Source: Lutibacter oricola (lineage in GTDB: Bacteria > Bacteroidota > Bacteroidia > Flavobacteriales > Flavobacteriaceae). From it: a DNA stretch of 64,000 nt. How positions within the stretch are numbered: the first letter of the stretch is position 1; each line of letters starts with the position of its first letter. Shown piece after piece: positions 9,617 through 17,055 of this stretch. The DNA is taken from the NCBI RefSeq assembly GCF_900106565.1, contig NZ_FNNJ01000002.1:62001-126000 (forward strand). Direction: 5' to 3'. Position numbers and translations under genes: made by a program. Under the pieces are notes generated by a model. That model did no database searches. It was not told the origin of the DNA and worked only from the letters and a program-made list of their open reading frames with translations.

Positions 9617-10848
9617 ACTTTAACACCTTCAATATATATAGTTTCAATTTGATTATTTCCAAAGGAGTATGGTATAAAACCGTAACTTGGTATTTCTTTT
9701 GTAATTATAAAATTGGCTTTTTTTCCAATACAAATACTACCAAGTTCATTTTCTAATCCCATTGCATAAGCGCCATTTATTGTTGCTGCATTTATAGCTT
9801 CTTCAGGAGTCATTTTCATTTTAATACAAGCTGTAGAAATTATAAAATTCATATTTCCAGAAGGTGTAGAACCAGGATTGTAATCTGTTGCAAGTGCTAG
9901 TGGTAAACCAGCATCAATTATTTTTCTTGCAGGTGTGTAAGGTATACTTAAAAAGTAAGAGCACGATGGTAATGCCACAGGCATTGTATTTGTGTTTTTT
10001 AAAGATTCAATATCTTCTTGTCTCATTTCTTCTAAGTGGTCAACAGATAAAGCTTTAAACTCAACACCAGCTTGCACACCACCAATTGCAGTAAACTGAT
10101 TTACATGAATTTTTGGTTTTAAATTGTATTTTTTTGCAGCTTTAAGTAGGCGTTTAGTATCGGCAACGCTAAAATAACCTGTTTCGCAAAATACATCAAT
10201 AAATTCGGCTAAGTTGTTAGAGGAAACTTCAGGTAAAATTTCATTTATAACCAAATCTAAATAAACATTTTTATTGTTTTTATAGGTTGAAGGAATTGCG
10301 TGTGCGCCTAAAAAAGTGGCTTTTATGGTTGCAGAATAATTCTCATTTAGTTTTTTAATAACTCGAAGCATTTTTAATTCAGCTTCTTTAGTTAAACCAT
10401 AGCCCGACTTTATTTCAATAGCACCAGTACCTAAACTCATTACTTCTTCAACTCGTTTGGCAGATTGGTTGTATAATTCTTCTTCGGAAATTTGTTGTAG
10501 TTTTTTTGCGGAATTTAAAATTCCACCACCATTATTAGCAATTTCTTCATAAGTTTTACCATTTATTCTATCTACAAATTCTTGTTCTCGATTTCCTGCA
10601 TAAACTATATGCGTATGGCTATCGCACCAAGTAGGTAAAATCATTTTATTTAAAAGATCTACAGAAGTATTAAACCCTGATTTTGGGCAGTGTTCCATAA
10701 CACCAAAATCTTTAATTTTGTTATTTTCAATAACTAGAAAAGCATTTTTTAGAGTAGGTAAAATCTTCATTTCTTTACCAGAAACCATTTTTTTTGAAGT
10801 TTCTTCTACTTGTATTAATTCTTTTATATTATAAAAAAGTGTAGTCAT
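9613..10848 (-). CDS. hutI: imidazolonepropionase
   Basis: HutI hydrolyses 4-imidazolone-5-propionate to N-formimino-glutamate, the third step of histidine breakdown. At 411 residues it has the family length and amidohydrolase fold. The first metal motif is WCDSHTHIVYAGNREQEF. It is followed by YEEIANNGGGI and KSGYGLTKEAELKML. The metal and substrate histidines lie in FLGAHAIP, KIHVNQF and VDHLEEM, and the catalytic Asp in ALATDYNPGSTPSGN. The other hut genes are not in the window, so the pathway is split in this genome. Stop codons of this gene and the convergent kinase overlap in a single CTAA at 9613-9616 with no terminator visible between. Confidence 0.97.
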   Translation of the reverse strand: MTTLFYNIKELIQVEETSKKMVSGKEMKILPTLKNAFLVIENNKIKDFGVMEHCPKSGFNTSVDLLNKMILPTWCDSHTHIVYAGNREQEFVDRINGKTYEEIANNGGGILNSAKKLQQISEEELYNQSAKRVEEVMSLGTGAIEIKSGYGLTKEAELKMLRVIKKLNENYSATIKATFLGAHAIPSTYKNNKNVYLDLVINEILPEVSSNNLAEFIDVFCETGYFSVADTKRLLKAAKKYNLKPKIHVNQFTAIGGVQAGVEFKALSVDHLEEMRQEDIESLKNTNTMPVALPSCSYFLSIPYTPARKIIDAGLPLALATDYNPGSTPSGNMNFIISTACIKMKMTPEEAINAATINGAYAMGLENELGSICIGKKANFIITKEIPSYGFIPYSFGNNQIETIYIEGVKV

Positions 10849-10868
10849 TTACCTAAAATTTTGTGAAT

Positions 10869-10876
10869 CAAAGGTA
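10869..10876 (-). promoter_or_regulatory. -7 promoter element of hutI (TACCTTTG)
   Basis: An exact TAnnTTTG match on the minus strand, ending 20 bases before the hutI start codon. This is the same spacing seen at several other genes here. No convincing -33 TTG lies at the right distance. Confidence 0.4.
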
Positions 10877-10917
10877 TTAATTATTTACAAAATAGCTTTT
10901 AATGTTAAATAATTGTA

Positions 10918-10935
10918 AAATTGGTTAACCAATTT
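10918..10935. promoter_or_regulatory. 18-bp perfect palindrome between hutI and pta (possible operator)
   Basis: The sequence reads aaattggtt/aaccaattt with no loop. It lies in the divergent intergenic region, about 65 bases upstream of the expected pta transcription start and about 50 upstream of that of hutI. No T run follows, so it does not look like a terminator. A dimeric regulator site is the simplest guess. Confidence 0.4.
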
Positions 10936-10978
10936 CAAAAAAAGACCTACAGGTATGGTTTTATAACTTCATAAAAAG

Positions 10979-10986
10979 TATATTTG
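10979..10986 (+). promoter_or_regulatory. -7 promoter element of pta-ackA (TATATTTG)
   Basis: An exact TAnnTTTG match ending 16 bases before the pta ATG, which implies a leader of only about 10-12 bases. The same octamer precedes the polysaccharide export pair and fumarase. Confidence 0.6.
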
Positions 10987-11002
10987 CATAAAATTTAATT
11001 TA

Positions 11003-13099
11003 ATGAATAAAGCTATATATATTGCTACTAGTGAACCTAATAGTGGTAAATCTATTGTTGTACTAGGTTTAATGAGTATGTTACTGGGTAAAACAGCTAA
11101 AGTGGGTTACTTTAGGCCTATAATAGACGATGTTAAAAAAGGTAAAAACGATAATCATATTAACACTATTATTTCTCAGTTCGAATTAGATCTAAAACCA
11201 AAAGATGCTTTTGCTTTTACTAGAACTGAGTTTATAAATAAGAGAAACAAGGGGAAAGAAGGAGAAATTATAGACACTATAATTGAAAAGTACAAAGTTC
11301 TTGAAGAGCAAAACGATTTTATGCTTGTTGAAGGAACAGATTTCTCAGGCGAAGGATCTGCAATTGAATTAGATGCTAATATTTTAATAGCTAAAAATTT
11401 AGGTATACCTGCAATTATTGTTTCTAGCGGTGTTGGTAAATCTATGGACGAATTTATGGGCGACTTGTTACTAGCTTATGACTCTTTTAAAGATAAAGAA
11501 GTTGAAGTTTTAGCAGTAGTTGCAAATAAAATTAAAGAAGAAAACTTATCTATTGTAGAAGAAGATGTGAAAAAGGTATTACCAGCAGATGTATTGGTAA
11601 ATGCAATTCCACTAATTTCAACATTAAATAACCCTACATTAAAAGAAATAGCAGCAACTGTAAATGCTGAAGTTTTATTTGGTGAAGAGCATATGAACAA
11701 TCAATGTGCAAGTTTTACAGTAGGAGCAATGCAGTTAAGAAACTACTTAACTCACCTTAAAAACATGAATACTTTGGTAATAACACCAGGTGATAGATCT
11801 GATATTGTTTTAGGTGCTTTACAAGCTAATATTTCTACTAATTATCCAGCAGTGGCAGGTATTGTTTTAACTGGTGGAATAACTTTAGAAGAACCAATTG
11901 TAAAATTAATTGAAGGTTTAGGACAAGTTGTACCTATATTAAGTGTAAAAGATGGAACTTTCCATACAGCAAATCAAATTGGAGCGGTAAGGTCTCATAT
12001 GTATGCAGAAAACACAGAGAAAATTATTTCAGCAATTAATACATTTGATAAATATATAGACGAGGATAAAATTAATGAGCGTTTAATTACATTTCAAAGT
12101 AGTGGAATGACTCCTAAAATGTTCCAATACAATTTATTAAAAAGAGCAAAAACAGAGCGTAAACATATTGTTTTACCTGAGGGAAGTGATGATAGAATTA
12201 TTGCTGCTACAGCTAGATTACTTGCTTTAGATATTGTAGATATTACTGTTCTAGGTGATTATGAAAATATTGAAAATAGAGCGCAAAGCTTAGGTTTAAA
12301 TTTAGATTTAAGTAAGCTAACAATTATAGATCCAATAAAATCTGAGTATTATAAAGAGTTTTCAAAAACCTTGTTTGAAATACGTAAACATAAAGGTTTA
12401 ACTATTGAAATGGCTGAAGATTTAATGGGAGATGTTTCTTACTTTGGTACTATGATGGTGCATAAAGGTTTAGCAGACGGAATGGTTTCTGGAGCAGCAC
12501 ATACAACGGGACATACTATTTTACCAGCTTTACAATTTGTAAAAACTAGACCAGGAGTATCTGTAGTTTCTTCAGTATTCTTTATGTGTTTAGAAGATAG
12601 AGTTTCTGTTTTTGGAGATTGTGCAATTAATCCAAATCCAAATGCAGAGCAATTAGCAGAAATAGCAATATCTTCAGCAGAAAGTAGCATTAATTTTGGT
12701 ATGGAACCTAAAATAGCTATGTTATCTTATTCATCTGGTGCATCTGGAAAAGGAGCAGATGTTGATGTAGTTAGAGCAGCAACAGAAATTGTAAAAGAAA
12801 AACGACCAGATTTAAAAGTAGAAGGACCAATTCAATACGATGCAGCTGTAGATCCTAAAGTAGGTAAAAGTAAAATGCCAGATTCTGAAGTTGCAGGACA
12901 AGCAAACGTATTAATTTTTCCAGATTTAAATACAGGAAACAACACATATAAAGCAGTACAACGTGAAACAGGAGCATTGGCAATTGGCCCAATGTTACAA
13001 GGTTTAAATAAACCAGTAAACGATTTAAGTAGAGGTTGTACAATAGACGATATTTTTAACACAGTAATTTTAACAGCAATACAAGCACAAGGAATATAA
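11003..13099 (+). CDS. pta: phosphate acetyltransferase, long form
   Basis: Pta interconverts acetyl-CoA and acetyl phosphate. At 698 residues this is the long form. The N-terminal P-loop-like BioD/AAA_26 domain starts YIATSEPNSGKSIVVLGL, and a DRTGG-type middle domain spans about 210-320. The catalytic PTA_PTB domain begins near 370 (FQYNLLKRAKTERKHIVLPEGSDDR). It contains MVSGAAHTTGHTILPALQ, SSVFFMCLEDRVSVFGDCA and YSSGASGKGADVDVV. The next gene, ackA, starts one base after the stop, so the two form the classic acetate operon. It is led by a TATATTTG element with a very short leader. Confidence 0.98.
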   Translation: MNKAIYIATSEPNSGKSIVVLGLMSMLLGKTAKVGYFRPIIDDVKKGKNDNHINTIISQFELDLKPKDAFAFTRTEFINKRNKGKEGEIIDTIIEKYKVLEEQNDFMLVEGTDFSGEGSAIELDANILIAKNLGIPAIIVSSGVGKSMDEFMGDLLLAYDSFKDKEVEVLAVVANKIKEENLSIVEEDVKKVLPADVLVNAIPLISTLNNPTLKEIAATVNAEVLFGEEHMNNQCASFTVGAMQLRNYLTHLKNMNTLVITPGDRSDIVLGALQANISTNYPAVAGIVLTGGITLEEPIVKLIEGLGQVVPILSVKDGTFHTANQIGAVRSHMYAENTEKIISAINTFDKYIDEDKINERLITFQSSGMTPKMFQYNLLKRAKTERKHIVLPEGSDDRIIAATARLLALDIVDITVLGDYENIENRAQSLGLNLDLSKLTIIDPIKSEYYKEFSKTLFEIRKHKGLTIEMAEDLMGDVSYFGTMMVHKGLADGMVSGAAHTTGHTILPALQFVKTRPGVSVVSSVFFMCLEDRVSVFGDCAINPNPNAEQLAEIAISSAESSINFGMEPKIAMLSYSSGASGKGADVDVVRAATEIVKEKRPDLKVEGPIQYDAAVDPKVGKSKMPDSEVAGQANVLIFPDLNTGNNTYKAVQRETGALAIGPMLQGLNKPVNDLSRGCTIDDIFNTVILTAIQAQGI

Positions 13100-13100
13100 A

Positions 13101-14291
13101 ATGAAAATTTTAGTAATAAACTCAGGTAGTTCATCAATTAAATATCAATTATTTAATATGCCTTCTCAGGAGGTAATATGTTCGGGAATTGTAGAACGTA
13201 TTGGATTAGAAAATCCAAAAATCAAATACGAATCTGCTACAAATGAAATAGAAAAGGTTTGTAGAATTCCAGATCATAAAGCTGGTCTTCAAAAATTGGT
13301 TAAATTTCTTTTAGATGAAGAAGTAGGTGTAATTAAATCTACATCAGAAATTTCTGCTGTTGGACATAGAGTTGTACACGGTGGAAGTACTTTTGCTGAA
13401 ACCGTTGTAATTAACGATGAAGTAAAAGAAAAAATAAAAGATTTATTTTCATTAGCACCATTGCATAACCCTGCAAATTACGAAGGTATTGTTGTTGCTG
13501 AAGAAATTTTTCCAGAAGCTAAACAAGTTGCTGTTTTTGATACAGCGTTTCATCAAACAATGCCAGTTGAAGCTTATAAATATGCCATTCCAAATAAATT
13601 TTTAGAAGAGCATAATATTCGTAGGTATGGTTTCCACGGTACAAGTCATAAATATGTAGCAGAAAGAGCAATAGAACATTTAGAAGGTGAAAATTGTTCT
13701 AAAATTATTACAATTCACTTAGGTGGTGGTTGTAGTATGACGGCAATTAAAGATGGAAAAAGTATTGATACTTCATTAGGATTTGGACCAGTTGCAGGTT
13801 TAATTATGGGAGGTAGAAGTGGAGATATAGACCAATCTATTATATTTCATTTAGTTAATAATTTAGGTTATGAATTAAATGATGTAAATAACATGCTTCA
13901 AAAAGAAAGTGGTATGGTTGGTTTAACAGACGGTTTATCTGATTATAGAGATATTGAAGCAGAAGCAGAAGCTGGTGATGAAAAATGTCAATTAGCATTA
14001 GAAATGGCTGCTTATAGATTAAGACAATATTTAGGAAGTTACATAGCTGTTTTAAACGGTGTAGATGCTATTGTATTTACAGCTGGTGTTGGAGAAAATT
14101 CTATACCAATGCGTAAAATGGTTTGTGAAAACTTAGATTTCTTTGGAATTGATATTGATTTAGATAAAAATAATATGAAAGCTAGAAAAATAGAAGAAAT
14201 TCATACAGAAAAATCTAAAGTTAAATTATTAGTTATACCAACTAACGAAGAGTTAGAGATTGCAAATCAATCATTTGAGTTGATAAAATAA
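13101..14291 (+). CDS. ackA: acetate kinase
   Basis: Acetate kinase makes ATP from acetyl phosphate and ADP, completing the Pta-AckA route from acetyl-CoA to acetate (or the reverse, for assimilation). At 396 residues it has full family length. The N-terminal signature VINSGSSSIKYQLF is followed by the AVGHRVVHGG and AVFDTAFHQTMP segments. The phosphate-binding segment RRYGFHGTSHKYV precedes IITIHLGGGCSMTAI and GGRSGDIDQSI. The C-terminal VFTAGVGENS is the adenosine-site motif. It is cytosolic, directly behind pta and followed by a clear terminator. Confidence 0.98.
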   Translation: MKILVINSGSSSIKYQLFNMPSQEVICSGIVERIGLENPKIKYESATNEIEKVCRIPDHKAGLQKLVKFLLDEEVGVIKSTSEISAVGHRVVHGGSTFAETVVINDEVKEKIKDLFSLAPLHNPANYEGIVVAEEIFPEAKQVAVFDTAFHQTMPVEAYKYAIPNKFLEEHNIRRYGFHGTSHKYVAERAIEHLEGENCSKIITIHLGGGCSMTAIKDGKSIDTSLGFGPVAGLIMGGRSGDIDQSIIFHLVNNLGYELNDVNNMLQKESGMVGLTDGLSDYRDIEAEAEAGDEKCQLALEMAAYRLRQYLGSYIAVLNGVDAIVFTAGVGENSIPMRKMVCENLDFFGIDIDLDKNNMKARKIEEIHTEKSKVKLLVIPTNEELEIANQSFELIK

Positions 14292-14310
14292 AAAAAACTA
14301 TATATTTTAA

Positions 14311-14346
14311 TAAAAACCTTTCAAATATTGGAAGGTTTTTATTTTT
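14311..14346 (+). terminator. rho-independent terminator of pta-ackA
   Basis: The hairpin aaaaacctttcaa/ttggaaggttttt has a three-base loop and one G-U pair, followed by a T-rich run. It starts 20 bases past the ackA stop. Confidence 0.85.
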
Positions 14347-14387
14347 ACGAATTAATATTTAGGATATAATATACAAGTAGTTTATTA

Positions 14388-14828
14388 TTGAAAACAGATT
14401 ATAAAACATATAAAATTTTAACTAATCAACATTTAATTATTGAAGTTTATAACGGAGATTTTTATATTGAAGATGTAATAGCGTTAAAGACTAAATTATT
14501 TCAGGATATAAATTATAAGCCAGATTATAATATAATAATGGATTTAAGAAACGCAACTTGGAACATTTCTGAAGAAGAAATTCTAGAATACATTCAATTT
14601 GCAACTAAAAATATTAAATCTATTTCAAACCGAAAAATTGCATTTTTAACAAGTAAACCTAAAGAGGTAGTTATTGGAATTCTATTTTCGAAACTTAATA
14701 AAAAATTACCAGTAACGTTAGATGTTTTTTCTACATTAGGAGCTTCTTTTTCGTTTTTAAATTTTAATGATGAAACATCAAGAACAGATATTATTAATGA
14801 AATTAAGCTCTTAAAAAAGAGCTTGTAA
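14388..14828 (+). CDS. small cytosolic protein of unknown function, TTG start
   Basis: A 146-residue protein with alternating hydrophobic strands and helices (NIIMDLRNATWNIS, RKIAFLTSKPKEVVIGILF). The pattern is reminiscent of STAS/SpoIIAA-like folds, though I cannot assign a family. I keep the TTG at 14388 as the start. An in-frame stop lies at 14367, no other start codon appears before residue 49, and the N-terminus KTDYKTYKILTNQHLIIEVY reads as a natural first strand. There is no signal peptide or membrane segment. It stands alone between the ackA terminator and the fumarase promoter. Confidence 0.65.
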   Translation: MKTDYKTYKILTNQHLIIEVYNGDFYIEDVIALKTKLFQDINYKPDYNIIMDLRNATWNISEEEILEYIQFATKNIKSISNRKIAFLTSKPKEVVIGILFSKLNKKLPVTLDVFSTLGASFSFLNFNDETSRTDIINEIKLLKKSL

Positions 14829-14998
14829 CTCGATAGTTTAATACTAGCCTTGGAATAACGTTTCCAAATAAAATATTCAAAAAGAGTAAAAATTATATAC
14901 TCCTTGTTTAGTTCTGACATTTGTCATATTATATTAACTTTTATACGGTTAAAAGATAAATAAACCTTTTTTCTAACAAGTTTTTTCTACATCAATTG

Positions 14999-15006
14999 TA
15001 TATTTG
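14999..15006 (+). promoter_or_regulatory. -7 promoter element of fumarase (TATATTTG)
   Basis: An exact TAnnTTTG match ending 38 bases before the ATG at 15045. Its last base is the first base of an in-frame GTG at 15006, so that GTG cannot be the translation start if this element is used. Confidence 0.6.
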
Positions 15007-15044
15007 TGGGAGAAAAAATTAAGTTACAAATTAAAATATATAAG

Positions 15045-16652
15045 ATGTCTGAATTTAAATACCAAAAACCGTTTCCTATTACAAAGGACACAACAAAGTA
15101 TCGTTTGTTAACTAAAGATCACGTATCTGTGGTTGAGTTTGATGGACGTAAAATTCTAAAAGTATCACCAGAAGGAATAGAGTTGCTTTCACAAGCTGCA
15201 TACCACGATGTATCGTTCTACCTACGTGCTACTCACTTACAAAAATTAGAGACAATTCTTAAAGATCCAGAAGCTACTGATAACGATCGTTTTGTTGCTT
15301 ATACAATGTTATTAAACCAAATGGTTACTGCAGCAGGAGAACTGCCAACGTGTCAAGATACTGGTACTGCAATTTGTGTAGCAAAAAAAGGTGAAGATGT
15401 TTACACAGGTGTAAACGATGCTGAATATATTTCAAAAGGAGTTTATAATACTTACCAAACAGATAATTTACGTTTTTCTCAAATTGTTCCACAAACAATG
15501 TTAGAAGAGAAAAATTCAGGTTCTAATTTACCTGCTCAAATTGATATTTATTCTGAAACTGGCGATAAATATGAGTTTTTATTTATAACAAAAGGTGGTG
15601 GTTCTGGAAATAAAACCTATTTGTACCAAATGACAAAGTCTTTGTTAACTGAAGAAAATTTAACAAACTTTGTTAAAAAGCATATTATGGATTTAGGTAC
15701 ATCTGCATGTCCTCCTTACCATTTAGCATTTGTAGTTGGTGGAACTTCTGCTGAAGCAAACTTAGCAACTGTTAAAAAAGCATCTGCAGGTTATTTAGAT
15801 CACTTACCAACTGAAGGAAATATGGGAGGTCAAGCTTTCCGTGACCTTGAGTGGGAAGAAAAAATTACTAAAATTTGTCAAGAAAGTGGAGTAGGAGCTC
15901 AATTTGGTGGTAAATACTTTGTGCACGATGTACGTGTAATTCGTCTACCTCGTCACGCAGCATCTTGTCCAGTAGGTTTAGGTGTTAGTTGTAGTGCCGA
16001 TCGTAATGTAAAAGGTAAAATTACTTCTGAAGGTATTTTCTTAGAAGAATTAGAAAAAAATCCAGCACAATTTTTACCAAAAGAAGCACCGCACTTAAAG
16101 GATGCAATTGAGTTAGATTTAGATCAACCAATGGAAAAAATTAGAGAAGAACTTTCTAAGCACCCAGTAAAAACTCGTTTTAACTTAAAAGGAACATTAA
16201 TTGTTGCTCGTGATATGGCACACGCACGTATTAGCGAAATGTTAGCTAATGGTGAAGAAATGCCACAATACTTTAAAGATCATCCAGTTTATTATGCGGG
16301 ACCAGCAAAAACACCTAAAGGAATGCCTTCAGGTAGTTTTGGGCCAACAACAGCAGGTAGAATGGATCCTTATGTAGATCCTTTCCAAAAAGTTGGTGGT
16401 AGTATGGTAATGGTAGCTAAAGGTAACCGTTCTCAACAAGTTACAGATGCTTGTAAAGCAAACGGTGGTTTCTATTTAGGTTCTATTGGTGGGCCAGCTG
16501 CTATTTTAGCTAAAAACAGTATTAAATCTGTTGAAGTTGTTGATTTTGCAGAATTAGGAATGGAAGCAGTTAGAAAAATTAAAATTGAAAACTTCCCAGC
16601 ATTCTTATTAGTAGATGATAAAGGAAACGATTTCTTTTCTGAATTTAAATAA
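15045..16652 (+). CDS. class I fumarate hydratase ([4Fe-4S] type)
   Basis: A TCA-cycle enzyme interconverting fumarate and malate, of the iron-sulfur class I (FumA/FumB) type. I choose the ATG at 15045 (535 residues, [13 protein letters not shown]). The frame extends up to a GTG at 15006, but that codon lies in the promoter element. Cluster cysteines are visible in [27 protein letters not shown] and [15 protein letters not shown]. The C-terminal beta domain holds [14 protein letters not shown] and [20 protein letters not shown]. It is a single-gene unit with its own promoter and terminator. Class I enzymes are oxygen-sensitive, which fits a low-oxygen or iron-replete lifestyle only loosely. 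Confidence 0.96.
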   Translation: MSEFKYQKPFPITKDTTKYRLLTKDHVSVVEFDGRKILKVSPEGIELLSQAAYHDVSFYLRATHLQKLETILKDPEATDNDRFVAYTMLLNQMVTAAGELPTCQDTGTAICVAKKGEDVYTGVNDAEYISKGVYNTYQTDNLRFSQIVPQTMLEEKNSGSNLPAQIDIYSETGDKYEFLFITKGGGSGNKTYLYQMTKSLLTEENLTNFVKKHIMDLGTSACPPYHLAFVVGGTSAEANLATVKKASAGYLDHLPTEGNMGGQAFRDLEWEEKITKICQESGVGAQFGGKYFVHDVRVIRLPRHAASCPVGLGVSCSADRNVKGKITSEGIFLEELEKNPAQFLPKEAPHLKDAIELDLDQPMEKIREELSKHPVKTRFNLKGTLIVARDMAHARISEMLANGEEMPQYFKDHPVYYAGPAKTPKGMPSGSFGPTTAGRMDPYVDPFQKVGGSMVMVAKGNRSQQVTDACKANGGFYLGSIGGPAAILAKNSIKSVEVVDFAELGMEAVRKIKIENFPAFLLVDDKGNDFFSEFK

Positions 16653-16674
16653 GAAAAGGCTTTAAATATTAAAT

Positions 16675-16710
16675 ACACCAAATGATTTATTTCGTTTGGT
16701 GTTTTTTTTT
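16675..16710 (+). terminator. rho-independent terminator of fumarase
   Basis: The stem acaccaaa/tttggtgt has a 12-base loop and is followed by a run of Ts, 23 bases past the fumarase stop. Confidence 0.85.
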
Positions 16711-16775
16711 GAATAATGAAATGAGAATTATCATAAAAAAAATAAAAAGTAGTGCAATTAATTCAAAATAAATAT

Positions 16776-16783
16776 TAATTTTG
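16776..16783 (+). promoter_or_regulatory. -7 promoter element (TAATTTTG) of the 55-residue membrane protein
   Basis: An exact TAnnTTTG match ending 32 bases before the ATG at 16816. It sits between the fumarase terminator and the small gene, which supports independent transcription. The rest of the gap from 16653 to 16815 holds only the terminator. Confidence 0.5.
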
Positions 16784-16815
16784 TCACATAGCAAAAAAAA
16801 TAAATAATTACTACT

Positions 16816-16983
16816 ATGGATTTATCTCAGTTTTCTGGTTTTTTAGTTTTCTTAACAATTTTCACAATGGGATTTTGGTTAATGATATTTTTATTAACTT
16901 TCGTTATTCCTTATTGGTTAGTTGGTTCATTTAGAGAGTCTTTAAAGTATAGAAAGCAAGAAGAACCTGCAAGAAAAGAATAA
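16816..16983 (+). CDS. 55-residue single-helix membrane protein
   Basis: A short open frame, MDLSQFSGFLVFLTIF..., ending EEPARKE and TAA at 16981. One long hydrophobic stretch covers about residues 8-35, broken by a FWLMIFLLTFVIPYWLVG segment that may form a second half of a hairpin. A basic-charged tail follows (FRESLKYRKQEE). It is bracketed by its own -7 element and a strong hairpin terminator, which makes a real small gene more likely than chance. Arginine and lysine after the helix suggest the C-terminus faces the cytoplasm. I do not recognise a family, and the function is unknown. Confidence 0.7.
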   Translation: MDLSQFSGFLVFLTIFTMGFWLMIFLLTFVIPYWLVGSFRESLKYRKQEEPARKE

Positions 16984-17000
16984 TAACAATTATTATATAA

Positions 17001-17034
17001 AAAAAAGAGCAACTAATTTAGTTGCTCTTTTTTT
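17001..17034. terminator. bidirectional rho-independent terminator
   Basis: A perfect stem, gagcaacta/tagttgctc with a three-base loop, has an A run before it and a T run after. It lies between the small membrane protein (plus) and the converging TonB-dependent receptor (minus) and can end both. Confidence 0.9.
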
Positions 17035-17055
17035 GTGTTATATATGCTAGTAGGT

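Noticed and set aside
12439-13137. Antisense open frames of 83-101 codons inside pta
   Set aside because: They are shadows of the strongly conserved pta frame, with no promoter or recognisable product.
14850-14867. Hairpin ttggaa/ttccaa after the unknown protein at 14388
   Set aside because: The stem is only six base pairs and no T run follows, so I do not call it a terminator.
15006-15044. GTG-initiated extension of fumarase
   Set aside because: The GTG overlaps the last base of the -7 element, and the ATG at 15045 matches the family N-terminus.
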